A stretch of DNA of 64,000 bases from Anaerococcus vaginalis (GTDB lineage Bacteria; Bacillota; Clostridia; Tissierellales; Peptoniphilaceae): positions 110,069 to 174,068 of the forward strand of contig NZ_HE978618.1 in the NCBI RefSeq assembly GCF_000307225.1. Reading direction: 5' to 3'. Both the position numbers and the translations under genes were made by a program. Positions 27,496 to 35,980 of the stretch are shown piece after piece. The notes under the pieces were generated by a model. That model did no database searches, was not told where the DNA came from, and saw only the letters and a program-made list of their open reading frames with translations. Numbering within the stretch: the first letter of the stretch is position 1; each line of letters opens with the position of its first letter.

Positions 27496-28596
27496 TTATT
27501 CCTTTGCTCTTACAAATATCATTTTTCCAGCTGATGTTTGTAAAACGCTGGTTACTGTCGTATTTATTTTTTTGCCTATCAAATCTTTTCCATCTTCTAC
27601 AACAACCATAGTCCCATCTTCAAGATAACCTACTCCTTGGTTTCTTGATTTTCCTTCTTTGATAACTTCAATTTCCATTATCTCTCCAGGTAAAACTTTG
27701 GTTTTCATCGCATTTGCCAAGTCATTTATATTTAAAACTGTTATGCCTTGAACGTCTGCAACCTTGTTTAGATTATAGTCGTTGGTAAAAATTTTTGCCC
27801 CTGTATCTTGGGCAAATTTTAATAATTTTGAATCTACTTCTTTTATTTCTGGATAATCTTTTGAACTAATTTCAAGATTTATATCCTTATTTTTTTTGAT
27901 CTCTTTTACAACATCAAGACCACGTCTGCCCCTTTCTCTTTTTAAATCGTCGGGACTGTCGGCTATGTGTTGGAGCTCTTCTAAAACAAATTCTGGTATT
28001 ATTAATTTTCCTTCAATGAAATTTATTCTTATAATATCCAAAATTCGTCCGTCTATCAAGACTGATGTGTCTATTAATTTTAATGATAAATCTTTATTAA
28101 CTTCTTTTTTGTTTTCTCTTCTACTTGAAATTTTTACTTCTCTTACTTTTTGGAATATTTGAGGGTACTTGTCTGGATATTTTGATGCAATTCTCCAACC
28201 CAAAAGTCCAAAGCCCAAATAAATAATAATAGATAATAGCACAAAAATTGAATTACCAACTACTGGTAATGATAAAGAGCTTAATGGTTTGGTTGCGAGA
28301 AAAGCTAAAATTAATCCTACAATTACTCCGCTTATTCCAACTGCCACACTAAGTGGTGGCAAATCTTCCAAATATCCTTCTAATTTCATAAACACATCTT
28401 CCATCATTTTGTAAACAAAACCTGATAGAAGATAAAATATTCCTGCAAATATTAAAGCTACTAGTACATTAACTGCAATGAAAAAAACAGAACTATCTAT
28501 TGTAAAATCCACAACAGATAGTAGCAATTTTAATACAGATATGCCTAGAATAGCTCCAATTACAGAAAACATAATTCGAAATATTCTATTTAACAT
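27496..28596 (-). CDS. Membrane-anchored PIN-TRAM protein (YacL type)
   Basis: 366 residues: four hydrophobic segments in the first ~130 residues, then a PIN nuclease-like domain (IDTSVLIDGRILDI near residue 175, with further aspartates in SPDDLKRERGRRGLD and IFTNDYNLN) and a C-terminal TRAM domain (PGEIMEIEVIKEGKSRNQGVGYLEDG, split here over two lines of the fold). YacL homologues are conserved next to ispD; biochemical role is unsettled. Between carD and ispD. Confidence 0.92.
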   Translation of the reverse strand: MLNRIFRIMFSVIGAILGISVLKLLLSVVDFTIDSSVFFIAVNVLVALIFAGIFYLLSGFVYKMMEDVFMKLEGYLEDLPPLSVAVGISGVIVGLILAFLATKPLSSLSLPVVGNSIFVLLSIIIYLGFGLLGWRIASKYPDKYPQIFQKVREVKISSRRENKKEVNKDLSLKLIDTSVLIDGRILDIIRINFIEGKLIIPEFVLEELQHIADSPDDLKRERGRRGLDVVKEIKKNKDINLEISSKDYPEIKEVDSKLLKFAQDTGAKIFTNDYNLNKVADVQGITVLNINDLANAMKTKVLPGEIMEIEVIKEGKSRNQGVGYLEDGTMVVVEDGKDLIGKKINTTVTSVLQTSAGKMIFVRAKE

Positions 28597-28614
28597 TATC
28601 TTCTCCTATTTTTT

Positions 28615-29094
28615 TTATAATCCTATTGACTCGTCAATCATTTTTTCAGCCTGATCTTTTTCTAAAGAACCTGACATAACTAATTCACTTGCCATAATTC
28701 TTCTTGCCCTGTTCAAAAGTTTTTTTTCTGTTGTCGAAAGTCCCTTATCTTCATCTAAGGCAACAAGATCTCTTACCATATTTGCAATTTTAAAAATATC
28801 TCCAGTCTTTAGAATTTCTTGATTTTCTCTATATCTTAGATTCCAATTAGAATTTAATCCTTTTGGATTTTCTTCTAAAATTGCAAGTATTTCTTCCCCT
28901 TCTTTTTTTGATATAACATCCCTAATATTCATTTTATTTATATTTACTTTTGGAATAGATATATCCATATTACCTATAGGCATTTTGAGTATAAAATATT
29001 CTTTTTCCTCGCCTAAAAACTCTTTGGTTTCTACAGAATCAATTATCCCAGCTCCATGCATAGGATAAACTATTTTATCGCCGATTTTAAACAT
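28615..29094 (-). CDS. CarD-family RNA polymerase-binding regulator
   Basis: 159 residues: an N-terminal Tudor-like RNA-polymerase interaction domain (GDKIVYPMHGAGIIDSVE) and a helical C-terminal DNA-binding part (ATTEKKLLNRARRIMASEL-like). CarD proteins stabilise or tune open complexes at promoters. First gene of the string ending with gpmA and preceded by a near-consensus promoter. Confidence 0.94.
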   Translation of the reverse strand: MFKIGDKIVYPMHGAGIIDSVETKEFLGEEKEYFILKMPIGNMDISIPKVNINKMNIRDVISKKEGEEILAILEENPKGLNSNWNLRYRENQEILKTGDIFKIANMVRDLVALDEDKGLSTTEKKLLNRARRIMASELVMSGSLEKDQAEKMIDESIGL

Positions 29095-29163
29095 TTTTAC
29101 CTCCTAGGTTCTCTATATTATTATAACCTTTTTTAGTAAAATAGTAAAATCAAATAATTTTAT

Positions 29164-29192
29164 AGTATACTCCCACTATATTCTTTTGTCAA
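29164..29192 (-). promoter_or_regulatory. Strong promoter before carD
   Basis: Perfect TTGACA (29187-29192), 17-bp spacer and TATACT (29164-29169) on the minus strand. Transcription would start near 29157. A second TATAAT closer to the gene (near 29125) could be another start. Confidence 0.75.
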
Positions 29193-30113
29193 TTATTTTT
29201 TATTTGCAATAATTTCTTTACTATCTTTTGAAAAACCCGTCCTAAATTTTACAGCTCTATTTAAAACTTTGACTTCACTTTTTTTATAAGAGCCACCAAA
29301 ATCTCCATCCAAAGTCCAATCAATTTTTTCATCACTTTCGACTTTAAAGACAGAGCCTGACCTAAAAATTACATTATCATTTTCTTTTTTGCTCCTAAGT
29401 CCGTCAATAATTTGATTTAATTCGATTAATCCTCTTGGCTTTTTTATTAAAACTGCTTCAAAAATTCCATCATCAAGCCCTATATTTTTATTGTAAAAAT
29501 TATTAAAGCCTCCAACTGAAACGGAATTTGTAGCCATAAAATGAATAAATTCTCCATCAAAGACTTCTTCGTCAATCTTTATTTTTGCCTTATATGATTT
29601 TAAATTTGAAACTGTTCTTACACCTTCTAAAATATAGGCAAATCTTCCAAAAATATTTTTCATAGATTGGTCTGTTTCATAAGAAACTTGAGCTATTGAA
29701 CCAAAGGCTGCAACATAGGTGAAAAATTTAGAATTAAATTGGCCCACATCTATATCCATAACTTCGCCTTTTATGGCTAGTTTTGTTGATTTTTTTATAT
29801 CTTCTGGAATTTTTAAGGATTTTGAAAAATCATTTGTTGATCCTGTCGGAATATATCCTATTATTGAATTTTTTTTTGATTTTAATAGGCCTGATACAAC
29901 TTCATCTAAAGTCCCATCTCCACCGCTTACTAAAATTTCATCATAATCTCTTGCAAATTCTATCACTTTTTCTCTCGCATCATTTGCTTTTTGAGTTGCA
30001 TAAACTGTAGGAAAATATGAACTTTTGCTAAAAAATTCGATAATTTGGCTTAAATAATTTCCTATTGTTCTTTGTCCACTCATCGGATTATAAATATATA
30101 ATAGTTTTTTCAT
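29193..30113 (-). CDS. Diacylglycerol kinase-family lipid kinase
   Basis: About 306 residues of the DagK/YegS family. The nucleotide loop GGDGTLDEVVSGLL lies near residue 65 and ITGSTNDFSKSL-like (IPTGSTNDFSKSL) follows. It probably phosphorylates diacylglycerol or undecaprenol in lipid recycling. Start chosen at the ATG at 30113, which follows GAGGGATAAA; a TTG four codons upstream overlaps that ribosome site. Confidence 0.9.
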   Translation of the reverse strand: MKKLLYIYNPMSGQRTIGNYLSQIIEFFSKSSYFPTVYATQKANDAREKVIEFARDYDEILVSGGDGTLDEVVSGLLKSKKNSIIGYIPTGSTNDFSKSLKIPEDIKKSTKLAIKGEVMDIDVGQFNSKFFTYVAAFGSIAQVSYETDQSMKNIFGRFAYILEGVRTVSNLKSYKAKIKIDEEVFDGEFIHFMATNSVSVGGFNNFYNKNIGLDDGIFEAVLIKKPRGLIELNQIIDGLRSKKENDNVIFRSGSVFKVESDEKIDWTLDGDFGGSYKKSEVKVLNRAVKFRTGFSKDSKEIIANKK

Positions 30114-30247
30114 TTTATCCCTCAAATATTTTTATAATATATTTATATTTTACTAATATTTCTTCAGTTTTAAAGTATTATTAACTCATATTTATCTGCT
30201 TATTTTAAATTTATTTCTTAAAGTGATATACTTAAAATGTTATAGTA

Positions 30248-30253
30248 TATAAT
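30248..30253 (+). promoter_or_regulatory. -10 element of thiT
   Basis: Consensus TATAAT about 20 bp before the thiT start, giving a leader of only about 13 nt. There is therefore no room for a TPP riboswitch, and none of its conserved boxes is seen upstream. Confidence 0.5.
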
Positions 30254-30273
30254 ATAGCAAAAAGGAGTAAATT

Positions 30274-30822
30274 ATGGAAAAAAATAATATAAGATTTATA
30301 GTTGAAGGAGGAGTGTCAATAGCGCTTTCTTTTATACTTTCATTTGTTGTTTTATTTAAAATGCCTCTTGGAGGTTCTGTTACCCTTGCTTCCAGACTTC
30401 CCCTAGTAATTTTTGCTGTAAGGTGGGGTTTTAAAAAAGGTTTTTGGGCAGCTTTAATTTTTGGAATTTTGAATATGATTTTTGGTGGATATGTAATTCA
30501 TCCAGCTCAAGCTCTTTTGGATTATATTCTTTCTTTTTCAGCCATTGCCATTTCTGGAATTTCTTTTGGAAAAAGCAAGACAAAATTTTCATATATTCCA
30601 TCAATAATCCTTTCTTATTTAATAAGTGGAGCTTTTAATGTAATTAGTGCTTTTATATTCTTTAATGATATGGCAACAGCAAAAGCTGCTGGTTTTACTA
30701 ACTTCACCTTATATGCCTTTGCATATAACTATTCATTCCTATCAGTAGATGCTTTGATTTTAATAATTGTATTTTTGTTAATCTATGATAGGTTAAAAAG
30801 TTTTTTAAATAAGCAAAAATAA
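30274..30822 (+). CDS. thiT: ThiT thiamine ECF transporter S component
   Basis: 182-residue membrane protein with six hydrophobic segments. The pattern VRWGFKKGFWAAL...GGYVIHPAQALLDY matches the thiamine-binding S component ThiT/YuaJ, which works with the shared EcfAA'T module. That module is not in this window. GGAG precedes the ATG. Convergent with manA, with a large fold-back element between. Confidence 0.92.
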   Translation: MEKNNIRFIVEGGVSIALSFILSFVVLFKMPLGGSVTLASRLPLVIFAVRWGFKKGFWAALIFGILNMIFGGYVIHPAQALLDYILSFSAIAISGISFGKSKTKFSYIPSIILSYLISGAFNVISAFIFFNDMATAKAAGFTNFTLYAFAYNYSFLSVDALILIIVFLLIYDRLKSFLNKQK

Positions 30823-30840
30823 AAAATAAGAATTTAAAAA

Positions 30841-31076
30841 GACCATCTTTTGATGGCCGTCAGATCGTAGACAAACCCTCAAGCACGAATATCTGACTCC
30901 AAAAATTGTTGATTTCTAAATTTAAAAATTCTAAAATCGCAAACTCGCTAACGCTCATACAGTGCGATTTTTAACGAATTTTTAAGTTTGAAATCAAATC
31001 AATTTTTTCCGTATGATATTCTTAGCATGAGGATTTGTATACTTTGTCAACAGTCTGAGACCATCCTTTGATGGTC
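30841..31076. repeat. 236-bp nested fold-back element
   Basis: Ends are GACCATC...GATGG (30841) and its mirror CCATC...GATGGTC (to 31076); each end is also a small hairpin. The arms pair imperfectly over about 110 nt each (shared CAGA, GACAAA, CCTCA-GC, GAATATC, TTGATTT and TTAAAAATTC blocks) around a loop AACTCGCTAACGCTCATACAG closed by AAATCGCA / TGCGATTTT. Locally richer in G+C than its flanks. It ends within the manA stop codon region and separates convergent thiT and manA, so it probably terminates both; whether it is mobile is unknown. Confidence 0.65.
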
Positions 31077-31078
31077 TT

Positions 31079-32005
31079 TTACTTTGCTGTTGATTCTACT
31101 ATTTCGAGATTTCCTTGGAAAGTGTAATTTTTTGCGTAGTTTGTCAAAATAAAAAAATCCCCTTTTTTTATCGTATAATTTTCTCCATCAATAATAATTT
31201 CTCCCTCACCTTTTATTACGCTTTCTAATATGTAGGGAGCTTTTCTTTTTAAGGAAATTTCTTTTTCTACATTTATTTTTTTTACTGTAAAATATTCGTT
31301 GTCATATAAGATTTGTGTTTTTTCTTTCAAATTTTCATGAATTTTTTCTATGTTTAAGCATTTTATAGCTTTTTTTGATTTTTCTAAGTGCAATTGTCTT
31401 TTATTTCCATTTTTATCTTTTCTATCGTAATCATAGAGTCTGTAGGTTATATCTGATGCTTGTTGAATTTCGAGTATCAAAGAATCTTTTTTTATGGCAT
31501 GAACCATACCAGCTGGGACTTTGAAAAAGTCTCCTTTTTTTGATTTTTCTTCTTTTAATAATTCTTTCCAATTTCTTTTATCTATTAATTCCAAGGCATT
31601 TTTTTTATCTTTTGTTTTTAATCCATAGATTATTTTTGCCAGATTTTCATTTAATATATACCAGCACTCGCTTTTTCCATAAGAATTTTCTTTTTTTGCC
31701 ATTTCATCATCTGGGTGAACTTGGATTGACAAGTTATCATTTGCATCTATTAACTTTATTAAAAGGGGAAATTTTTCTTTTTTTTCATTTCCAAAAAGCT
31801 CTTTGTGTTTTTGGTATAAATTTTCTAAATTTTCTCCCTTATATTTTCCATTTAAAATTTCTGAAGGAAATTCTTTCATAGCAGATATAGCCCAATATTC
31901 TCCTATATTTTCAGATTCAAATTTGTAGGGAAATTCTTTTTTTAATCTTTCTCCTCCCCAAATTTTTTCTACAAACTTTCCTTTTAAAAATAATATTTTT
32001 TCCAT
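31079..32005 (-). CDS. manA: Class I mannose-6-phosphate isomerase
   Basis: 308-residue cupin-type zinc isomerase linking mannose-6-P and fructose-6-P. Zinc ligands are in LSIQVHPDDEMAKK (near residue 95), KSECWYIL and GMVHAI; EIQQASDITYRLYDYDR follows. Short Firmicutes form. Its promoter is only partly visible (TAGTATAAT near 32022). Monocistronic. Confidence 0.94.
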   Translation of the reverse strand: MEKILFLKGKFVEKIWGGERLKKEFPYKFESENIGEYWAISAMKEFPSEILNGKYKGENLENLYQKHKELFGNEKKEKFPLLIKLIDANDNLSIQVHPDDEMAKKENSYGKSECWYILNENLAKIIYGLKTKDKKNALELIDKRNWKELLKEEKSKKGDFFKVPAGMVHAIKKDSLILEIQQASDITYRLYDYDRKDKNGNKRQLHLEKSKKAIKCLNIEKIHENLKEKTQILYDNEYFTVKKINVEKEISLKRKAPYILESVIKGEGEIIIDGENYTIKKGDFFILTNYAKNYTFQGNLEIVESTAK

Positions 32006-32038
32006 AATTTACCTCTTTATTATTATACTAAGAAAAAA

Positions 32039-32069
32039 ATAAAGCCCAAGGATAAACCTTGAGCTTTAT
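32039..32069 (-). terminator. Terminator of the YtrA-type ABC operon
   Basis: ATAAAGC (32039-32045) pairs with GCTTTAT (32063-32069) and CAAGG with CCTTG inside; T residues follow on the minus strand. Confidence 0.8.
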
Positions 32070-32070
32070 T

Positions 32071-32883
32071 TTATGCTACTGTTAATTTATTTTTGTGGAA
32101 GAAATTTGTAAGAAATATTTGTACCGCTGATATTACTAGGTTAAGTATAGTACCAAGCCCCATTATTCTCGTAAGTTCTTCTACATTTTCTATATTGCTT
32201 AAATAATATCCACTTTGTATTTGACTTGAGCTTTTTCCTACATTTATTGAAAATATTTCTAAAAATTTTACACCAAATGTTAGGCCTAAAATTGAAATTA
32301 CTATTGTTATCAAAATAAAGACTAAAACTGGTCCAAATTTTCCAAAATCTTTGAAAGTTTTGCTTGATCCAATGCTTATTGACGCCAAAATTCTTGTAAG
32401 TGTTGCAAGTATGGTAAATATCATTGCTATTATAAAAACAATTATGGTTTTTGTTGGAAAATGGTCTAAGAAAGTTTTTATTTGCCTAAATATTTCGCTT
32501 ATATCCTCTCCTCTTGCTCCTGTTGTAACAAAAAAGAATCCGAAAAATTCTATCAAAAATACAAGGCCTGCAAGTAAGGCAATTATCATTATATTTAAAA
32601 TTCTTGATGTCGTTATATCTTTTGATTTTACAGGAAGGACATCATAAAAGGCAGCCTCTTCGCCATAAAACTTTTTATAATCATTTAATATTACAATTAC
32701 CATAGAAATTGCAAAGGATGAATACATAAGAATCATCGAGATAACTGTAAAAAAGTCCAAAAATGCCGAATCTAAATATGAGTTTATATAATTTAATGCA
32801 ACCGATATAATTAAAGGAATCACAATCCAAGGAATTATGTCCATAATATTTTCTTTTAATTGATTTTTTAGTAATTTAGCCAT
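32071..32883 (-). CDS. ABC transporter permease (ABC-2-like)
   Basis: 270-residue membrane protein with six hydrophobic segments and no ATPase motifs. Start placed at the ATG at 32883, after a strong GAGGAGG and overlapping the ATPase gene by 8 bp; a longer frame reaches 32910 but would lie inside the ATPase gene. Together with the ATPase, a GntR repressor and a small membrane protein it forms a YtrA-like operon, often induced by cell-wall antibiotics. Substrate unknown. Confidence 0.82.
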   Translation of the reverse strand: MAKLLKNQLKENIMDIIPWIVIPLIISVALNYINSYLDSAFLDFFTVISMILMYSSFAISMVIVILNDYKKFYGEEAAFYDVLPVKSKDITTSRILNIMIIALLAGLVFLIEFFGFFFVTTGARGEDISEIFRQIKTFLDHFPTKTIIVFIIAMIFTILATLTRILASISIGSSKTFKDFGKFGPVLVFILITIVISILGLTFGVKFLEIFSINVGKSSSQIQSGYYLSNIENVEELTRIMGLGTILNLVISAVQIFLTNFFHKNKLTVA

Positions 32884-33565
32884 TGAAAACCTCCTCAAAG
32901 TATTCTTCAACTCCCATCTTGTGTTTTTCTCTCAAATCATCAATATTTTCTTCCAAAATTATTTTTCCATTTGATATAAATACAACCTTATCCAAAAGTC
33001 TTTCAATTTGACTAATCAAATGAGTTGAAATAATCATAAGACCATCCGAATCAAAATTATCTATTATAACATCCATAATTTTTTTCCTACTTGCAGGATC
33101 AATTCCACTCATAGGCTCATCCAAAAGATATAAATCGGACTTTCTTGAAAGAGAAAGAGCAATTTGCACCTTATCTTTCATTCCCTTTGACATATTTTTT
33201 ATTTTCATATTCATATCAAGCTTAAAATCTTTAATTATTTTTTCAAATTTTTCTTTTGAAAAATCTTCAAAAAATTCGCCATATAAATTTGAAATTTTTA
33301 CCAAATTATATGATTTGTCCAAGGGAAGATGATCTGGTTGGTAGGAAACAAAAGATTTTGTAAGATCATTTGGTTTTTCGCCACCAATTTTTACATCTCC
33401 CCTATAATTTTTTTCAAGACCTGCAAGAATCCTTAGTAAGGTTGTTTTGCCCGAGCCGTTAGGCCCCAAAAGTCCAACGATTTCTCCCTTTTTTAATGAC
33501 AAATTCATCTTATCAATAACAATTTTATTTTTATAAGATATAGTCAAATTTTTAATCTCTAACAT
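32876..33565 (-). CDS. ABC transporter ATP-binding protein
   Basis: About 229 residues with Walker A GLLGPNGSGKTTL, Q-loop SYQPDHLP, a degenerate signature MSKGMKDKVQIALSL, Walker B LYLLDEPMSGIDP and the H-loop STHL. ATG at 33565 overlaps the GntR stop (TAATG) and follows GGAGG; five extra upstream codons are possible but lack a ribosome site. Pairs with the permease downstream. Confidence 0.94.
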   Translation of the reverse strand: MLEIKNLTISYKNKIVIDKMNLSLKKGEIVGLLGPNGSGKTTLLRILAGLEKNYRGDVKIGGEKPNDLTKSFVSYQPDHLPLDKSYNLVKISNLYGEFFEDFSKEKFEKIIKDFKLDMNMKIKNMSKGMKDKVQIALSLSRKSDLYLLDEPMSGIDPASRKKIMDVIIDNFDSDGLMIISTHLISQIERLLDKVVFISNGKIILEENIDDLREKHKMGVEEYFEEVFNG

Positions 33566-33924
33566 TATTTCGCCTCCCATATTTTTTCAAGCCCATTAAG
33601 AGCATCCTCTTTTGATATTTTTAAATTTTTTGCATTTTTTATAAAATCTTCACAAATTATTTCAAAAGCATTTTTTGACAAAGACTTTATCAAATCTAGA
33701 TCATCCGTTACAAATCTTCCAGTTGTTCTTTGGCTTTTACAAAGACCCTCACGCTCAAGTTCAGCCAAAGCTCTTTGAACAGTGTTTGGATTTACCTCAT
33801 AATCTTTTGCAAGATTTCTTACCGAATCGATTTTTTCAGAAGCTTCCCACTGTCCACTAGAAATTTTCAATTTAAAATCTTCTAAAATTTGAAGATAAAT
33901 TGGCCTATCATTATCAAATTTCAT
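33565..33924 (-). CDS. GntR-family (YtrA-type) repressor
   Basis: 119 residues: an N-terminal GntR winged helix (IYLQILEDFKLKISSGQW and NPNTVQRALAELEREGL) and only a short helical C-terminal part, as in YtrA. Probably represses its own operon through the inverted repeat upstream of the 89-residue membrane protein gene. Confidence 0.92.
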   Translation of the reverse strand: MKFDNDRPIYLQILEDFKLKISSGQWEASEKIDSVRNLAKDYEVNPNTVQRALAELEREGLCKSQRTTGRFVTDDLDLIKSLSKNAFEIICEDFIKNAKNLKISKEDALNGLEKIWEAK

Positions 33925-34194
33925 TTAAGCCTCCTTTTTTTCTATCGCTTGCCCAACAATTAAACCAAACATCATTCCAATCGGAATCCATAAACCCATA
34001 TTATTAAAAATAGATCCAAAAGCTGCTCCAAAAACAAGACCAAGTCCTATTCCTTCACCGATATAATTTCCACTATTTTTTGAATTTCCATCTTCCAAAT
34101 TTTTATTTTTATATTTTCCATCTAATTTTTTTATCAAAAAAATTATAAAAATCCCTAATAAAATTATTGGAAAAATTATTTTTAAAAATTCCAT
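33925..34194 (-). CDS. Small membrane protein of the YtrA-like operon
   Basis: 89 residues with an N-terminal hydrophobic helix, a polar asparagine/lysine linker and a glycine-rich hydrophobic pair (GEGIGLGLVFGAAFGSIF and IPIGMMFGLIVGQAI). Ends 1 bp before the GntR gene, and is first in the operon. Function not recognised; may be an accessory of the ABC transporter. Confidence 0.75.
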   Translation of the reverse strand: MEFLKIIFPIILLGIFIIFLIKKLDGKYKNKNLEDGNSKNSGNYIGEGIGLGLVFGAAFGSIFNNMGLWIPIGMMFGLIVGQAIEKKEA

Positions 34195-34220
34195 TTTTCT
34201 CCTTTGTATTTTTGTATTAG

Positions 34221-34274
34221 TGTATTACTTTCTTAATACAATATTATTATATCTTCAATTTTTATTTTTGTAAA
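34221..34274 (-). promoter_or_regulatory. Promoter and operator of the YtrA-like operon
   Basis: On the minus strand TTTACA (34269-34274), 17 bp, TATAAT (34246-34251). A perfect repeat TGTATTA-N6-TAATACA (34221-34240) covers the predicted start point; a third TGTATTA-like half-site follows (34213-34219). This is where a GntR repressor would be expected to bind. Confidence 0.7.
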
Positions 34275-34319
34275 GTCTTTTTTCAAAAAAATTTTTTTTA
34301 AAAAGTCCCAATAAAAAAA

Positions 34320-34342
34320 GGGGACTTTAAAAAGTCCCTTTT
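34320..34342 (-). terminator. Terminator of the DUF2089-DUF4097 pair
   Basis: GGGACTTT (34321-34328) pairs with AAAGTCCC (34331-34338). A further AAAAGTCCC copy at 34301 allows an alternative hairpin with the same GGGACTTT. T-rich on the minus strand. Confidence 0.75.
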
Positions 34343-34357
34343 GTTTTTATATTTTCT

Positions 34358-35434
34358 TTATCTAAGGCTTACCTTGCCAAAGGCTGATTTTATATCCAAA
34401 TCTAAATCTGATTCTTCTGGGTCGGTTGAAACTTGATAGCCATCTTTTGTTTGCAATTTATTTTTAAATTTATCTGCAATTAAGTAAGATGATGACTTGA
34501 TCAAGGCTTTGATATTTTTATTAAATTCATTTGTATCAACTACAACTGATCCAAATTGTGTTGCCATATTTATTTTTTTTGCATCCATAATTTTGAAAAC
34601 CCTAATTGAGCCTGCTTTTGATGCAAGGTCAATATTTTCAACATTTAATCCATCAATTCTAATTGATCCATTTACAAGATCTACATCAGCAATTTCTCCA
34701 GAAATATTTGTTAGGTAAACTGAACCATTTACATTGGAAACTTCAAGATTTCCTTTTGTATTTCTAATTTCGATTTTTCCATTTGTATTTTTTAGGTCAA
34801 TATTTCCTGAAGAATTTATTATAGTAAATCTTGCATTTGTTGATTCTATATTATTTTCATTAAAACCAACATCGCAAAGTTCAACTTGACCATTTACTAT
34901 ATTAGCATTAAGTTTTTCATAAAGATTTTTGCCCAAATATAATTTTACATTTGCGCTTGCATCTAAAGACCTATAATTTTCATTTACACTAATAAAAAGT
35001 TTATCTTCAACAACTTCAATATTTAGATAATCATTTTTTAAGTCTTCCTTGTTTTTGAAATAATTTTTTTCTTCAATTGTAATGTTATTTTCTTGAGCTC
35101 TTTGTATGTCCAAAGATCCATTTATAAGATCAATTTCAATTTCATTAATATCATCTTCTATTGTGGTTTGGTTTTCAGTTTTTTGAGAATTAATATGGTA
35201 AATATTTGTTGGGATATTTACGCTATCAAGGTCTATGTCAAGATCAAAATTTGAAATAGCCTCACTGGTTTTTTTGATAACTTTTTCGAAAGAGGCTGAT
35301 AATTTATTGATAAAACTTTCCTCGCTATTTTTTGTCTTATCTTTTCCAACAGCTTCCAAAAGATCACTTGCTTGTTCAACAGTTATCTTTCCTTCTTTTA
35401 GCATATCCAAAATCATTTTCTTTTCTTCATTCAT
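34358..35434 (-). CDS. DUF4097-type beta-repeat protein with N-terminal helical module
   Basis: 358 residues. The first ~30 form a helical module (LDMLKEGKITVEQASDLLEA); the rest is a repetitive beta-helix-like adhesin fold of the DUF4097 kind, with recurring asparagine/isoleucine strands (GNIDLKNTNGKIEIRNTKGN and so on). No signal peptide or membrane segment is seen, so it should be cytoplasmic. It overlaps the DUF2089 gene by 8 bp. YvlB-like proteins of this kind go with envelope-stress regulators. Biochemical role unknown. Confidence 0.8.
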   Translation of the reverse strand: MNEEKKMILDMLKEGKITVEQASDLLEAVGKDKTKNSEESFINKLSASFEKVIKKTSEAISNFDLDIDLDSVNIPTNIYHINSQKTENQTTIEDDINEIEIDLINGSLDIQRAQENNITIEEKNYFKNKEDLKNDYLNIEVVEDKLFISVNENYRSLDASANVKLYLGKNLYEKLNANIVNGQVELCDVGFNENNIESTNARFTIINSSGNIDLKNTNGKIEIRNTKGNLEVSNVNGSVYLTNISGEIADVDLVNGSIRIDGLNVENIDLASKAGSIRVFKIMDAKKINMATQFGSVVVDTNEFNKNIKALIKSSSYLIADKFKNKLQTKDGYQVSTDPEESDLDLDIKSAFGKVSLR

Positions 35435-35783
35435 TATTTAGCTCCTTTAAAAGTTCACTTCCTTGGTCTGGAGTAATTTCTCCACTATTGACCATATTCA
35501 AAATATTCATCCTAGATTCTTGTTTATCTATTTTTCCACCAAGTTTTTTGACAAGCTTATCAATTTTATTTCTAACAGTTGGGTACGAAATCCCCAAACT
35601 TTCACCAACGTCTTTTATACTTCCACGCTTTTCCAAAAAAAGCTCAATAAATTCTAAATCTTCAACATCAAGCCTTTGAAATTTATCCATTTCAAATTCT
35701 CCTCTGACTTCAGTTAAACATGAATTACATTTATAAGATGTTATGACCAAGTCGCCACCACAATTAGGACATTTGTTAATCAA
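35427..35783 (-). CDS. DUF2089-family zinc-ribbon/HTH protein
   Basis: 118 residues: an N-terminal zinc ribbon (CPNCGGDLVITSYKCNSC), a helix-turn-helix-like centre (GSIKDVGESLGISYPTVRNK) and a C-terminal helical module (ILNMVNSGEITPDQGSELL) that resembles the N terminus of the protein encoded just downstream. Likely a DNA-binding regulator of the pair. Confidence 0.82.
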   Translation of the reverse strand: MINKCPNCGGDLVITSYKCNSCLTEVRGEFEMDKFQRLDVEDLEFIELFLEKRGSIKDVGESLGISYPTVRNKIDKLVKKLGGKIDKQESRMNILNMVNSGEITPDQGSELLKELNNE

Positions 35784-35934
35784 ATCCGCCTCCTTTATAA
35801 TTTAAGTATACCAGCATTTTAATTTTTGTAAAGTTAATTTTTATTTTTTAATTTTTTAATTAAAATTATTAATTAAATTAATATTTATTTTTAATTAAAT
35901 GATTTTAAATTTAATTTTAATGATTTTTTTTGAA

Positions 35935-35965
35935 AAAAAGACAAAAATTAAATTCTTGTCTTTTT
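35935..35965 (-). terminator. Terminator of the glycosyltransferase operon
   Basis: AAAAAGACAA (35935-35944) pairs with TTGTCTTTTT (35956-35965). The bases between here and 35784 are nearly pure A+T with no gene. Confidence 0.8.
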
Positions 35966-35980
35966 ACTATAAATTAAATT

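Noticed and set aside
30126-30273. TPP riboswitch before thiT
   Set aside because: The -10 leaves a leader of about 13 nt and no conserved thi-box sequence is visible.
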